A stretch of 64,000 nucleotides of DNA from Symsagittifera roscoffensis (taxonomy: Eukaryota > Xenacoelomorpha > Acoela > Convolutidae): assembly GCF_963678635.1 (NCBI RefSeq), contig NC_087071.1, forward strand, positions 39,271,858 through 39,335,857, read 5' to 3'. The translations under genes were made by a program, and so were the position numbers. Numbering within the stretch: position 1 is the first letter of the stretch; the number at the start of each line of letters is the position of its first letter. The notes below the pieces were generated by a model. It worked only from the letters and a program-made list of their open reading frames with translations. It searched no databases and was not told the DNA's origin. This document shows, piece by piece, positions 33,870 through 44,934 of the stretch.

Positions 33870-35550
33870 GAAAATGAGCTACTAAATGATGTTACACGAT
33901 CTCAATGAGTCATTATTTGTACTCACCGATGGAAAAGTCAATTTCGTAAATTTTTTTGACCAGAAAGTTCACTGGTTTTTATGTTTCTTTTTATAGTCAT
34001 GGGCGAAAACTAGTTTTAATTAAGACAATAAATGACGTAGAGTGACCTAGATTAGTCAAATCAAATAAGTTGAAGCATAAAACCGACCGAAACTCTATTT
34101 TTTCTATCAAAAATTTCAAAAGTGAGCAAAATCTTACGTCTTTAAGCTCAAAAGCCCTTAATAATATAGAAGATATCAGAAAAATTCAAAAAACTCTTTG
34201 AGTCAACAAAAGTTCATGCGAATTAGACAAAATTTACAATTTTCTAGACATGGTTTTCTCGCTGAGCGGCTTACCTTCATTTTTTTGTCAAAAAAACTAA
34301 TAATCCTTGAGATAGCATTTCATGTCACTTGGCCTCGATGAGTCATATTACATATCATAAGGCAAAAATTTACCAAAGCATAATTTTAAAAACTGTTTTT
34401 GATGCTGAACTTTTTCAATGTTCTTTTTCTGGTCAAAAATTGAATAATCTTTGAGGTAGCAGATGATGTTACTCGGAGATGATGAAGGTTTTTTGATGCT
34501 AAGTTTTTTCAACGTTCAAAGCTATGGTCGAAAAAATTAACGGCTAATGGGATATAAGATGATGTAACATGAAATTGATGAATCATACTTTAAATGATAA
34601 CGCTATAGTTGGAAATATCTTAACTTTTCAGATTTTCTTTCCAATACTGAGCAATTTTCTTTTTCATAAATATGGTCGAAAAACTAACATTTGTTGGCAT
34701 ATAACACGATGTTATATAACCTTGATGAGTCAGATTGCATTTCATGAGGCAAAAATTAAACAATGCATTTTTTTCAAATATAGTTTTCGATTGTGAGCAG
34801 TTTTTGTGTTCACGCGCGTATTTAAAAAAGATTGAGATATAAGATGATGTAAGATGACCCTGATGATTCGTACTACATTTGATGAGGCAAACTTTGAGAA
34901 ATTATTATTTTCTGGAAAATATTTCCGACTGTGAGAAATATTTGTGTTCATGTCCATGTTCAAAAAAAAATTGAGATAAAAGATGATGAAACATGATCCT
35001 GATGTTCCATACTAAATACGATGAGGTAATACTTGACCAAGGCATTTGTTTTTAGCTAACATTTTTGAGGCTTAGCACCTTTCATGTTCATAACGTTGTC
35101 GAAAAACTAATAATGAGATATAAGTTTATGTTTTATGACCTTGATGAGTCATTCTAAATGATGAGGCTATACTTGAAAAGTTCACTTTTTAAACATAATT
35201 TTTGAAGAGGAGCTTTTTGTGTTGATGCCCGTGTTCAATAAGTCAAAAATTTCTGAGATATAAGATAATATAACTAGACGTTGATGATTTTTACTACAGA
35301 GGATGAAACGAAACTTGATCAAGGCATTTTTTTGGACCCATTTTACGCTGCTGAACAATTTTCATGGTACTTACTATAGTAAAAAAAGTAACATTTTATG
35401 AGATATAATTTGATGTGCTATGACCTTGATGAGTTTTACTACATTTGATGAGGGAAAATTCTAATCATGTATATGTTTTCATGCGTAGTTGTGTGTGCTA
35501 AGCAACTTTCATCTCCATGTCTTTGCTTAAAAAATTTATTTTTGAAGAGT
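33870..35550. repeat. Diverged tandem array, unit about 142 bp
   Basis: A consensus like agatataagatgatgtaacatgacc followed by ttgatgagtcatactacat-type sequence recurs near 34558, 34708, 34843, 34982, 35125, 35264 and 35411, with spacings of 135-150. More diverged units lie upstream to about 33880. Units also share gaggcaaaa and ttttcgatnnnga-like parts. It has no length relation to the 187-bp satellite. Confidence 0.7.
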
Positions 35551-36702
35551 TGTTTTTGGCTCAAGTTCTAACTATGCAATTCAAATTACATGTATTTTGC
35601 ATATTCTATGTTCTTGGTATATATGAAAGTATTGATTGTCTGACTTTGTTCAGGGTCGTTTATATGAAACACTCAGACATCTAAGCTTTTGAGTGTTTAA
35701 TGCCAATGCATGTTTATGAAGTATAGCTCAGTGCATTTTAAATTGTCTTTTTGAAACTATACTTGTGGACAAAAGTAACCGCAAATTCTAGATTCTATTC
35801 TACATTTGATTTCAATGTACATTTTAGACAACATTTCCTTCGTAAAGTGAAACCCTGAATTAGTGCTTATTTTTGTCCTCTAGTGTATCTAACAACCACA
35901 GGTAAGAATTTGAAGTTTAGACATTTAGATATTTAGGTATAACTTGTTATCTGAAAAAATAATGTAGAATTTACAGAAATTTTGAAAAGTACTTTGACCG
36001 GCCTGTATCATAACTTTGTTCAAACGTTTGAAATGTTGCTTGCAAAAGAAAAGAGAAAAATGAATAGAATGAGAAAAAATAGTAAAATATCAATTTTGGA
36101 TTTGGAAAACTCTCCACGAGTGTTTTTGAGAACTAAAATTACTTGAGAAGATTTGTTCACCGCGAAACAAAAGTTTCGTGAGGTCAATTCAAAGTTTTGA
36201 AAGCCGAGAGATTTGGTATTGCGAAAAGGTGTTTTAAGCAATTTTGTTTCAAAATTTTTTTTGTAAAATCAACCAATTGAGCGCTGATTTATGTTAAAGA
36301 AGCTACAAAAAACTAGAAGTTTTGATCTATATCTATTAGTTTTGATGGTAAACTTTTACAGATGGCTGTTTTTCTTAGTTTTTGTTCCAAGTTAAACATC
36401 ATCAAGAAAAAGAAAAGTATCTGAAAAGAATCCATTCTTTTTTTCGTTACTTTTCAATTTTAAAAATTGATAGGCGGGTGGTTAAAAATCAGCATACACT
36501 CTGCATGTAAATGTATTTTGTCTTGATTAAATCGGTATTTTTTCTGTTTATAATTCGTATATAATCTGTTAATCCGTATTTAATTTGAGGATATATTGTA
36601 TTATCCGTCGCAAAATCTGCATACGATCTCGTTTTTCTGGTATGTAAAAAACTTGACACACTCGAAACATTTCAATTTGTTTTGTGTTTGTGAATATAGT
36701 TA

Positions 36703-38321
36703 CACTTGCGATTAGCAAGCGTTGTCAAATCGGAATGTAGATTTTTTTTCGGGTTAACAATTAATTTAACATATTAATTTGAATCACTTATGATTCTGCT
36801 ATCACCTATATTGCTGCCATGCTGACATGCTCAGTTTTATGAAAACTCAAAATTGACTACTGGCTACTGTGTGGGTACATGATACTACAGGTTAGTTTCA
36901 AGGGGCTTGAAAAGTTTTTACAATTTTCCACCAAAATCAGTTCAATTGCTAATTTGAATTTGAAATGTCTTTAATGGCATGTTCGCCTATAACTCCAGTT
37001 TGATAAAAGCAGGTATTATGAAAACGTATGGGAATGGTTTATATTAATTTTAATTCTTTTGAGTTACTTTGGAATATTTTTTTTGCAAAATTTAGTTGTT
37101 TTCTCAAAAGCGTTTCCACCAATTTTCAAAAAGGATATTCATAGAAGACCGCCTGATTTCTTGTGTGCTGGCGTACTCAATTAGTCTTTTTTTCCTGTAC
37201 CCCTTTGTCTACATTTTTCGAAAAAATCCCTGGTGGGAATACTTGACCGATAATTTTTTTTCTCAAAAACTAACATACCAAATTCTAGATTTTTGTTTCA
37301 ATAAATTGAACGGAGTTGAACGAATAAATCTAATGAAAGTTATGACCCTCCGAAAAGTCAATTTTTTGATTTTTATCCTTTTCTTGAATTTTTTTCAACT
37401 TTGCTCGAAAACAAACCTCCTAAAAATAAGGTTGAGGCTTCAATGGAGATAAAGGACAGTTGTAAGCTCCCCTGTTTTCTTTGTTTTCCACTCGCAATTT
37501 TTTACATAAAAAGTTAACATCTTCGGAGAAGACATCATGAAGTTTACAAAAAAAACCTGTCATATCTGAGATTTTGGGTTTCATCCGAGTTTTGGAAAAT
37601 TGTTTTTTTTTGGCTGAGGCAACAACTTCCTGTTTTGTGACAAAAAAGATGGTCATCGGAATATTTAAAATTTTGATTTTTCGACTGTTTTTTGAAACTT
37701 TTTGGCTTTACTCGAGAACTACCCTGCCATACCTGGCATTTTGTTTTCAAACGAAATCGCAGTTTAGGAGAATTTCTTCTGCATCAGCGGCTACGACCAA
37801 TTTTTTTAAAAACAGTTATCATCTCGGAAAAGACATTTAAAAAAAATTTCTTAGTGTTTTTTTTACACTTTATGAAGTTTACCAAAAAATACCTGTCATA
37901 TCTGAGATTTTGGGTTTAGTCCGAGTTTTAGGAAATTGTTTTTTTTCTGGCTCAGGCAACAACGCCTTGTTTTGCGACAAAAAAGATGGTCATCGGAATT
38001 TTTAAAATTTTGATTTTTTGACTGTTTTTTGAATTTTTATGAACTTGTTTTTTAAAAAGCTACAAATTCGGAAAGTCAAGATTTCGAAGTTTGACAGTTT
38101 TATAGAATTTTTTTTACTTTTCTTAAGAACTATCATATCAAATCATATATAAGAAAACGGTTGCGTGAATTTTTCCTGCAGAAGCTTGGACCTAGGTGCC
38201 TTTCATCGAGACTTTCCAAAATTTGGTTCATCTGGTTTTTTTTCAACTTGTTTCTAAATATTTTTCGTCTTATGCTTTTTATGATTGTGTTCTATCGCAA
38301 GTGGTGCGAAGCTCCGCTTCC
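36703..38321. repeat. Dispersed repeat family R1, copy C (possible boundaries)
   Basis: It begins cacttgcgattagcaagcg and ends atcgcaagtggtgcgaagctccgctt. The termini match copies A and B, while the interior differs. It contains two related blocks around 37550-37680 and 37890-38020 (gtcatatctgagattttggg ... caacaac ... gacaaaaaagatggtcatcgg), a direct duplication of about 350-bp spacing. Confidence 0.5.
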
Positions 38322-38426
38322 ACTTTTTGGAACGGAAAAAAACTGCTTATCCTTCAGTGGCAAAAATGGATCAAAACCGATTAATTACTGAAAATTGAAC
38401 GGTTCTACTTTTATACAGTTAGTTTT

Positions 38427-38836
38427 TGAGTTAGGACCGATGGGTATAACTCATAGAGTAATTTCGGATAGGGTACACCGTCTGCTCGTCACGCTATCTT
38501 ATTTTCGGCCGGATAGATTCGTGCAACTTCTTAGTCTAATACCAATCCTAATCTTACTCTTATACTATCTAGTCTCAGGTTGTTTAACTAGTCTCTCCTA
38601 AGCTCAGTAGATCTAGGGTATACTGGTTTATTGCGGCTGCTGAAGTACTCGGGAGAGTTCAACTAATTTCTAAGTTAAATTCAAATCTCTCTGGTGCTGA
38701 AATTACAAGTAATTTCAGCACTTACAAATAAGTGGATTGTTAGTCAGATGGATCATGATTGGTTAATATTAAATACTTTACATTGGTAAAATATCTAATT
38801 TATCCAATCATAAAATGTAGTTTAGATCAGGTTCCA
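38427..38836 (-). repeat. 3' LTR of the giant element (410 bp)
   Basis: It is identical to 56909-57318 except for 3 substitutions clustered around 38600-38615. It starts TGAGTTAGG and ends AGGTTCCA on the plus strand. It contains a perfect 13-bp inverted repeat at 38694-38721 and, on the minus strand, AATAAA at 38627-38632, a candidate poly(A) signal. Confidence 0.97.
38694..38721. repeat. Perfect palindrome in LTR
   Basis: The sequence is GTGCTGAAATTAC, then AA, then the exact inverse GTAATTTCAGCAC. The identical copy in the other LTR is at 57176-57203. It could be an RNA hairpin near the transcript end or a dimeric protein-binding site. Confidence 0.9.
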
Positions 38837-40427
38837 CCCATCCGGGTTTTACAGAGTTTTTTAGAATAGTTTTTCTGCAATTCGAAGGATGGATGATGGA
38901 CGTTGGTATTTGGCGAACATCATATTTCTTTTCCGTTTTCTCTTGTTAGAGAAGTTCCAGGATGCTGGAATTAGGGACACCAAACTTTGTGTCTTCTTGC
39001 GACAACGACTGTGCTTTCGCAACAAACTCAAATCTGATTTCAGAATGGTTTGCTATGTCAGGTTTTTCTGTTTCATTGTCGAGAACTTCTTTGTGTTTGA
39101 TCTTGTCTGGGAATGGCGTGGAGATTGTGCGTGGAGGGGATGCCTGGTTACTCGGATCTGTACGTATACTTGAACATCGAGGTGGTCATTGGTCTAGTTC
39201 AATGAAGTCCTTTTCTGCGAAGTCAAGTCGTACTCTAAATCCTTTGAGTTGTGTTTGTGAGCGGCATATCGATTGTGGTTGGCCATTCTTTTTCGAGTGT
39301 GGTGGGGTCGTTTTGTCTTTGGATGTTCGTCCTTGGTGTTGTATGCTGATCTATATATTGCATAATATAATTTACATTTTATAAAACTTTTATTAGTTTA
39401 ATGTTTTTTAATTATGATTTTGGTTAGTTGTTTTCACAAAAGCTTTTTGTTTTAGTTCAGTTATTTTGAAGAGTTACTCACCCTTGAGTCACAAAGCGTG
39501 GATGTAGCGCGGTGGGTTAGGCCGGCTATAGAGCATGCTCAGGACGTCCTCTTCTGGTGGGTTAGGCCAGGAGTGGGAGTATGATTGCATGCGGTTTTTG
39601 TGAGAGGTCCTGTTATGTGACAACGTTTTATGTTGGGTTTGTTGTGGTTTTTCTTATGTTTTGTTGGTTGTGTCCTTTTTTCAAAAATCAAATTGTTTGT
39701 GGTATGGGTTTGTCTTTCGACTTTTTTGTGTTTTATTATTTCTTTCTTAGACTTTATAATAGTCTTCAAAAGAATAAATTATCCAGTTTTAAACTGGGTT
39801 AATCCGGTTTGGGTACCGTTGGTTTCCTTTTCTTAGTCATGCTGTTATTCTATGATTTGTGGTGTTTAGTAAGCTGCGTTGGTTAGTGTTGTTTAGTATA
39901 TAATTCCTTTCCAACCGGGTTAAAGGAAAGTTTGAAACGTGTTATCTTGTGTTAGAGTTGTTGAGTGTGAAAGTTTGAAACTGAAATTCATTATTTTAAG
40001 CAATTCTTCGTGGGCGAGCTGTGCGAGTGTGGATAGAATGTTTGTGCGAATGAATGGAAATATCAAAAGGTTAGTACTGCTTTTTCGTTTTATCAATTTA
40101 TTACATAGAAATTCAAATTTTACTGCTATTTGTTGGGAAAAATTAAGTTACAAATTTTCATCATAATTAGATTTACTGCTTGTGCGGGAAAAAATTTTTA
40201 AATTAAATTACTGCATTGGTATTATATTTATTTAATTGTTGGTGCAAAAAATTAATAGGGTTTTAAACAGTTTTGAAGAAGTTTTCTATTTTTTATTTTT
40301 CTTTTGTGAATTTTTCAGATGATCGTTGGATGAAGGCTAAAATTCTAAAGAAGACATGGATAAAGAATGGTTAGTTTCTAATTTTTATTTTAATTAGTTA
40401 ATAATATGTATAATTCATACTTACCTG
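38837..40427 (-). other. 3' region of the giant element, with a possible decayed ORF
   Basis: This 1.6-kb stretch lies between the 602-aa ORF and the 3' LTR. On the minus strand a frame is open from 39350 to a TAA at 38946 except for one TGA at 39186-39188. It lacks an ATG and contains segments like GFRVRLDFAEKDFIELDQ and HSEIRFEFVAKAQS. The opposite strand is also open there. The polypurine tract expected next to the 3' LTR is weak (ggatggg). 39360-40427 has no recognisable frame. Confidence 0.45.
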
Positions 40428-42236
40428 TTAGTTGTCGGGGAAGAAACCGTGGGGGAAGATGTCGTGAATGAGATCTGAAGTTGTTAGTAATTTAGCTAAG
40501 ATGCGGATGATATTTTTAGTTTGAAGCAGTGGCCAAAGCAATTGAAGTGCTTTAATGGTGGTTAGTTCTTCAGTGCCAACTGCAAACTCATAAGGTGTGT
40601 TTTGGATTAGATTATATAATTTGTGATTGAATTTAGTGTTATGGATGAATTCTAAAATGGGGATTTCTATAGGTTGAACAAACTCGTGTGGGACAAGGAA
40701 GGGTCGGGATTCTTCTGCGTTGAAGGTCTTGGTGATGGGACAAAAAATATACATTTGGGTTATGGGATCATAATTTGGAAGAATACCATGAAGGTTAGTA
40801 TCTTTAATGCAATATGTGAAGTTAAGAAAGAATGGTGAGGTGTATTTGGAATTGATGAATTGAAAACGGTGGTGTGGTTGTCTGGAGGGAGTGTGTAGGT
40901 CGAAGTGATTTTGGATAAAACGATAATATGTATATGTGTGAGTTTGTTTAGTGCGTAACATAATATCGTGTGAGCAGTGCAAATCTCTTTCATGTGGTGC
41001 AAGGAAATGAAAGGTTAGTGAAAATATTTGGAAGCGTTCTTTAAAACTTTCGTAGGCTTGTGTGTCTGTTAGTGCTTCTGAGATGATGTGGTCAAATTTG
41101 CGATCAAAGATATTGAGTGTAAATACATATGGTGTTTTGATGAAAAATTTTTCTGTAATTTGTGGGTTAGCGAAGCGGTCATCGTCTAAGAATTGATCTT
41201 GGTTAGTTCTGATGATGTTATGATCGTAATACTCTAGCGTATATTCGTTAGCTCGGGGTGCAGTGTATGTTTTTAGTGATTTTTTATATCCGATGTAAGT
41301 AAATTGTCTAGTTGTTAGTGGTGTAGTGAGTCGATATAGCATGTCCTTATTTCGTTCTATACCGATGTGAGTGTTAGATAAAGGTAAGCAAAGGGGATTA
41401 GTAAAATGATAATATGAGGTCCAAGGGAGGGTAGGCATTAAAACGTGTTCGTCTACAAAGCTACGTGTTTCGTTAGTGTCGTGAGGGGTGTTTAAGGTGT
41501 TTTGTGGAAATGAGGGTAAGGTGATAGCTAAAAATTCTTTTGTGTTAGTGTGATTTGGATGATTTATATATTCACGGGCTGTTCCTGGTTTTGCTGGGAA
41601 AGGATGGTTGGGGAACTTTCTTTTAAAAGTGCGGTAAGCTCTATTAGTGCTGAGTGAAGATTCAGTAGATGTGGATGATGGTGCTAATGATTCGGTATAA
41701 ACTGAAGAGGGTGTAGGGGTAGGAGGGTTGGATGAATCTATTGTGGATGAAATTTGGTTTATGGTGGGGGTGTTAAGGTGGTAGGGTTGTTGTTGTAGGG
41801 TAATAAAATTATCTACTTCTGGGGAGATTTGGGGGGTATCTGGAGAATTGGATGATCGGTCTGAATGAAGTGAAGAGTAGGTTGGAGTGACTTGGGAAGC
41901 ATAAGAGGGTGTAGAATTGGTTGGAACAGGGTTATTTGGTAGTATTGGTTGAAAAGGGGGTTGGGAAAAAATTGAGGGGTTGGTGTGAAAATTATTGGAT
42001 GGAGATGGTTCAGAGTCGGCAAATTCATCGGGGGTTTCAATATTCGGGTTATTGAGTTGTGAGGTGGAGTATAAAACTGAGATGTGTGAATTAGTATCGG
42101 AATTCATGCCTGATGTTACATTACTGGTTGGGAAATCGGGTGGCGGGAAAGCAAAAAGTGGTATTATTGTAATTGGAGTAGTGAGGTTGGTTGGATGGGA
42201 ATTTGAACGGTGTAGGGATCCAAGTTGTCGGCTCAT
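40428..42236 (-). CDS. 602-aa accessory protein of unknown function
   Basis: An intact ORF lies downstream of the env-like gene. Its ATG overlaps the env-like stop as ATGA (42233-42236), which suggests translational coupling or reinitiation, or a shared spliced transcript. Residues 1 to about 200 are Ser/Thr/Pro/Asn-rich low complexity. From about residue 205 the sequence looks folded, is rich in Phe/Tyr/His/Pro, and includes TFKRKFPNHPFPAKPG, TPYVFTLNIFDRKFD and FKERFQIFSLTFHFLAP. There is no signal peptide, membrane segment, zinc motif or known domain that I recognise. It is the longest intact ORF in this half of the element and must be under selection or very recently so. Homologues, if any, would be in related retroelements. 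Confidence 0.8.
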   Translation of the reverse strand: MSRQLGSLHRSNSHPTNLTTPITIIPLFAFPPPDFPTSNVTSGMNSDTNSHISVLYSTSQLNNPNIETPDEFADSEPSPSNNFHTNPSIFSQPPFQPILPNNPVPTNSTPSYASQVTPTYSSLHSDRSSNSPDTPQISPEVDNFITLQQQPYHLNTPTINQISSTIDSSNPPTPTPSSVYTESLAPSSTSTESSLSTNRAYRTFKRKFPNHPFPAKPGTAREYINHPNHTNTKEFLAITLPSFPQNTLNTPHDTNETRSFVDEHVLMPTLPWTSYYHFTNPLCLPLSNTHIGIERNKDMLYRLTTPLTTRQFTYIGYKKSLKTYTAPRANEYTLEYYDHNIIRTNQDQFLDDDRFANPQITEKFFIKTPYVFTLNIFDRKFDHIISEALTDTQAYESFKERFQIFSLTFHFLAPHERDLHCSHDIMLRTKQTHTYTYYRFIQNHFDLHTPSRQPHHRFQFINSKYTSPFFLNFTYCIKDTNLHGILPNYDPITQMYIFCPITKTFNAEESRPFLVPHEFVQPIEIPILEFIHNTKFNHKLYNLIQNTPYEFAVGTEELTTIKALQLLWPLLQTKNIIRILAKLLTTSDLIHDIFPHGFFPDN

Positions 42237-44850
42237 CGTGGGCTAAAAAAATTATTATTTTGAGACTGAAAAGCGGTGGTATGGGGTTGTTCTATAATTT
42301 GTTCATAAGTATTTTCATCTTGTGAGTGGTGTGGCATTATATGTTGGATGGGACTTTGTGATATGGTTGGTCTAAAATTTTGATTATGTGTTATGGCTAA
42401 ATTTCGAAAATTACGTGGGACTAGGGATAATGGATGGTTATGTGGTAGGGGTGGTAACTGTGGTGCTGTTGGCGTTGTGTCTACATTGTTATGTTCTTCG
42501 TCGTATGTGTTCTGTCTTGTTGCTATTTTTGTGTTGTATTCTTTTATTTGTGCATCTAAAAGAATTTTGTTTATTGATGTAGAAAAATTTCCAAAAAATC
42601 CTGCAAATAGTATGCGTGCTACACTTGCTTGTCTGTTTACTTGTGTGTGTATAGCACATGTGTTGTAGATTCCTTTTAAAAGTGAGAAAAGAAATCCAAT
42701 AAAGTTAAACATTGCGTATAAAATAGTTAATTTTTCTAAGATGTAGTAGGGCCATCCTAGAAAATCAAGTATTTCATTCTTGAGTGTAACAAAGCTAAAA
42801 ATATTGATAGGTGATATATCTTGGGGACGGTATTTTTCACCGTTTAGATATATATAATCTTTAATGTCTTTAAAATATCCGCTATAGTCTTGCGTATAGA
42901 TGTCTGCAAATCCTGCGGTTTCGGCAAGTTTGCGTAAGTTTTGGTCAATTGATTGTCTTTGTATTGTGTCCATCTGTGTTAATAATTCTTGAAATTGTTG
43001 TGTTCTTATGTGATGTTGAATATCTGATTTTGAATATATTCCTATTGATTGTAAGTCTATATTTGGGTTTCGAGCGATAGCGCGAATGCTTTCTGGTGAA
43101 AATTTTTGGAGTGATTGCATTAATGTGGGATATGGGGTGAGAAGGTAATATTTATCTTCATCAGGGTTTAGTTGTACTACATTGTGGCTGTTTTCTGATC
43201 CACATGGGACTGCGGTATCCCAGAAATAGGTTCTTCTTGAAAGTGTGTCAACGAAATGTACTTTATTCTTATAAAAGATAGGGATTCTTTTATAGAATCG
43301 TTTGTCTTCAAAAACGTATAGTGGTGATTTTTTTTTGGTACAAGTATAAAACCATAAAATGTTTCCTTCGTAGTCTAAAAAATTTGATCTATTTCCTGAT
43401 AGTAAATATCCTGCGTAGGGTATTTTTAATACTGCTAGTGCAAGTGATTGTAATATTTGTGTTCTTTCTAATTCGCATAGTTGGTGTAGTGTTTCTAATT
43501 CGGAGAGTGACATTTCTTGAAAAATTCGGCTAATCGTGTAGTCTAGTTTCATATCTAAGTGAATATCATAGTGGATATTACCGAAATATGTACTATTCAT
43601 TAGTGATAGTTCTCGTAAACGTGTGCTTCTAGTGTCATGGGGCTTGAGATGTCCACCAGGTTGACCTTTACTTTTTTGAAAATTAACTGGTATATATGAT
43701 GTTCCTTCGTTTGGAGGATGACCTGTGGCATATGGGTCGATTTTTATTTTTCCAGTGGTCATGTCAAATCCTTTTTCGTATTCAACTAATATTTCAGAGT
43801 ATTGTGTTTTGTGAAGTGGGTTTCTGTATTTACATGCAAGTTCTGTTTCTTGATATATTTGAAAACGTGTCAATTTATTTTCTATATTGTGTATGTTCCT
43901 AAAATTAGAACTTTGTTTTCGTGATGGATTTACTTGTTCATATGGAATTGATTGTATAAAATATTTTTCGTGAAAATTTATCATTCGGGCGTATGTTTTT
44001 GCTACTTGAAATGTTGTACATGTGTCTTCGGGGAACCAAACAATTGTTGCTTGTGTTCGAGTTGTGGGTCAAAATAGCCTTGATCGTTTTTACAAGGTAA
44101 TCTAATTCCTTGATAGATCATTGTGTTGTCAGATAAATCGCGTGTGAGTTGTATTTTTTCGAGTTGTATTTCCAATCGAAAAACATTATTTCTTGATATC
44201 CTTTATTTTTTGTGTCTGCTTTGCAGTTTGATGGGTTATTTATACCAATGTGTGGTATCCAGTGTTTATCGTGTATGTCATAAGTTAATCTTCCGTGTGC
44301 GCCGTTGTATGGGTATTTTTCATCTAGTTTTATATGTCCTTGATATCTTTCAAGTTCTGCTTGATGTACAGAATCTGCAAAAACTTGGAAATATACTAAC
44401 TTTCTATCTGTGTTTTTATTTCTTGTGATATTTAGTCTGAGTAACTCGTTTTTACAATCTTCGGGATTGAGATGTAAAAGTCGTTCGATATTACTTTGGT
44501 AGAATGATTCGTGGTCAAGTCGGTTTTTATTTCCATTTGAGACTTGTGAACAATGTACTTTCTTTTCAGAAAATGTTGCTGTGAATTTATATCCTATAAC
44601 TGTTGTTGCTCGGGCTTTTGAATAGAGTGTCGCTATTACATTGGTAGTTTCTATAGCTTGTGGTTCTGTTTCGCATTGTGATACTTGATTTATTGCATAT
44701 TTGTGTAGTGTTTTTTGTTCATTTTCTTCACAATCGTAATGTGTTACTAATAAATCTTGGGGTCCTGTGCGGGGGGAAGGATTTATGTTTTGATCTGAAT
44801 TTACTAAAAAAAAAGAGTTGGAGAAAAATTAATATTTTTAGAATATACAT
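42233..44850 (-). CDS. env-like membrane glycoprotein gene, interrupted
   Basis: In the position of an env gene after pol. An ATG at 44848-44850 opens a hydrophobic, signal-peptide-like start. Frames with cysteines and N-glycosylation-type sites follow, and the last 583 codons (43984-42233) are intact. A membrane-anchor-like segment (LTILYAMFNFIGFLFSLL) lies about 150 residues before the C-terminus and is followed by a long polar tail. Reading frame changes occur near 44795 (T run), near 44177 (T run) and near 44060 (C run). By position, signal and single C-terminal anchor I infer a fusion or entry-type glycoprotein. I could not place it in a known env family by motif alone. No clear furin site was seen. 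Confidence 0.7.
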
Positions 44851-44934
44851 GTGTATGATAATCCTGAGTATGGGTTATAAAATGTGATGTAACCAATTGT
44901 CTTTTTGGTATATCTGTCGTATTTATATATTACT

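Larger units (their letters stand above)
29101..38426. other. Intergenic repeat-rich region
   Basis: No gene was recognised. It holds a truncated hAT MITE (29316-29588), a short foldback (29609-29820), two Tc1/mariner-like foldback MITEs (30045-30698 and 32697-33405), a degenerate ~20-bp repeat (about 31590-31805), a diverged array of roughly 142 bp (about 33870-35550) and R1 copy C (36703-38321). The remaining stretches (29825-30040, 30700-31590, 31810-32690, 33410-33870, 35550-36700) are AT-rich without recognisable content. Confidence 0.55.

Noticed and set aside
38889..39384. Plus-strand frames of 94 and 140 aa in the 3' region of the giant element
   Set aside because: They lie antisense to the element and have unusual Cys/Trp/Phe-rich composition; the minus-strand frame looks more protein-like.
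41995..42246. Plus-strand frames opposite the env-like and 602-aa ORFs (also 42388-42668 and 43321-43533)
   Set aside because: They are antisense shadows of long minus-strand coding frames.
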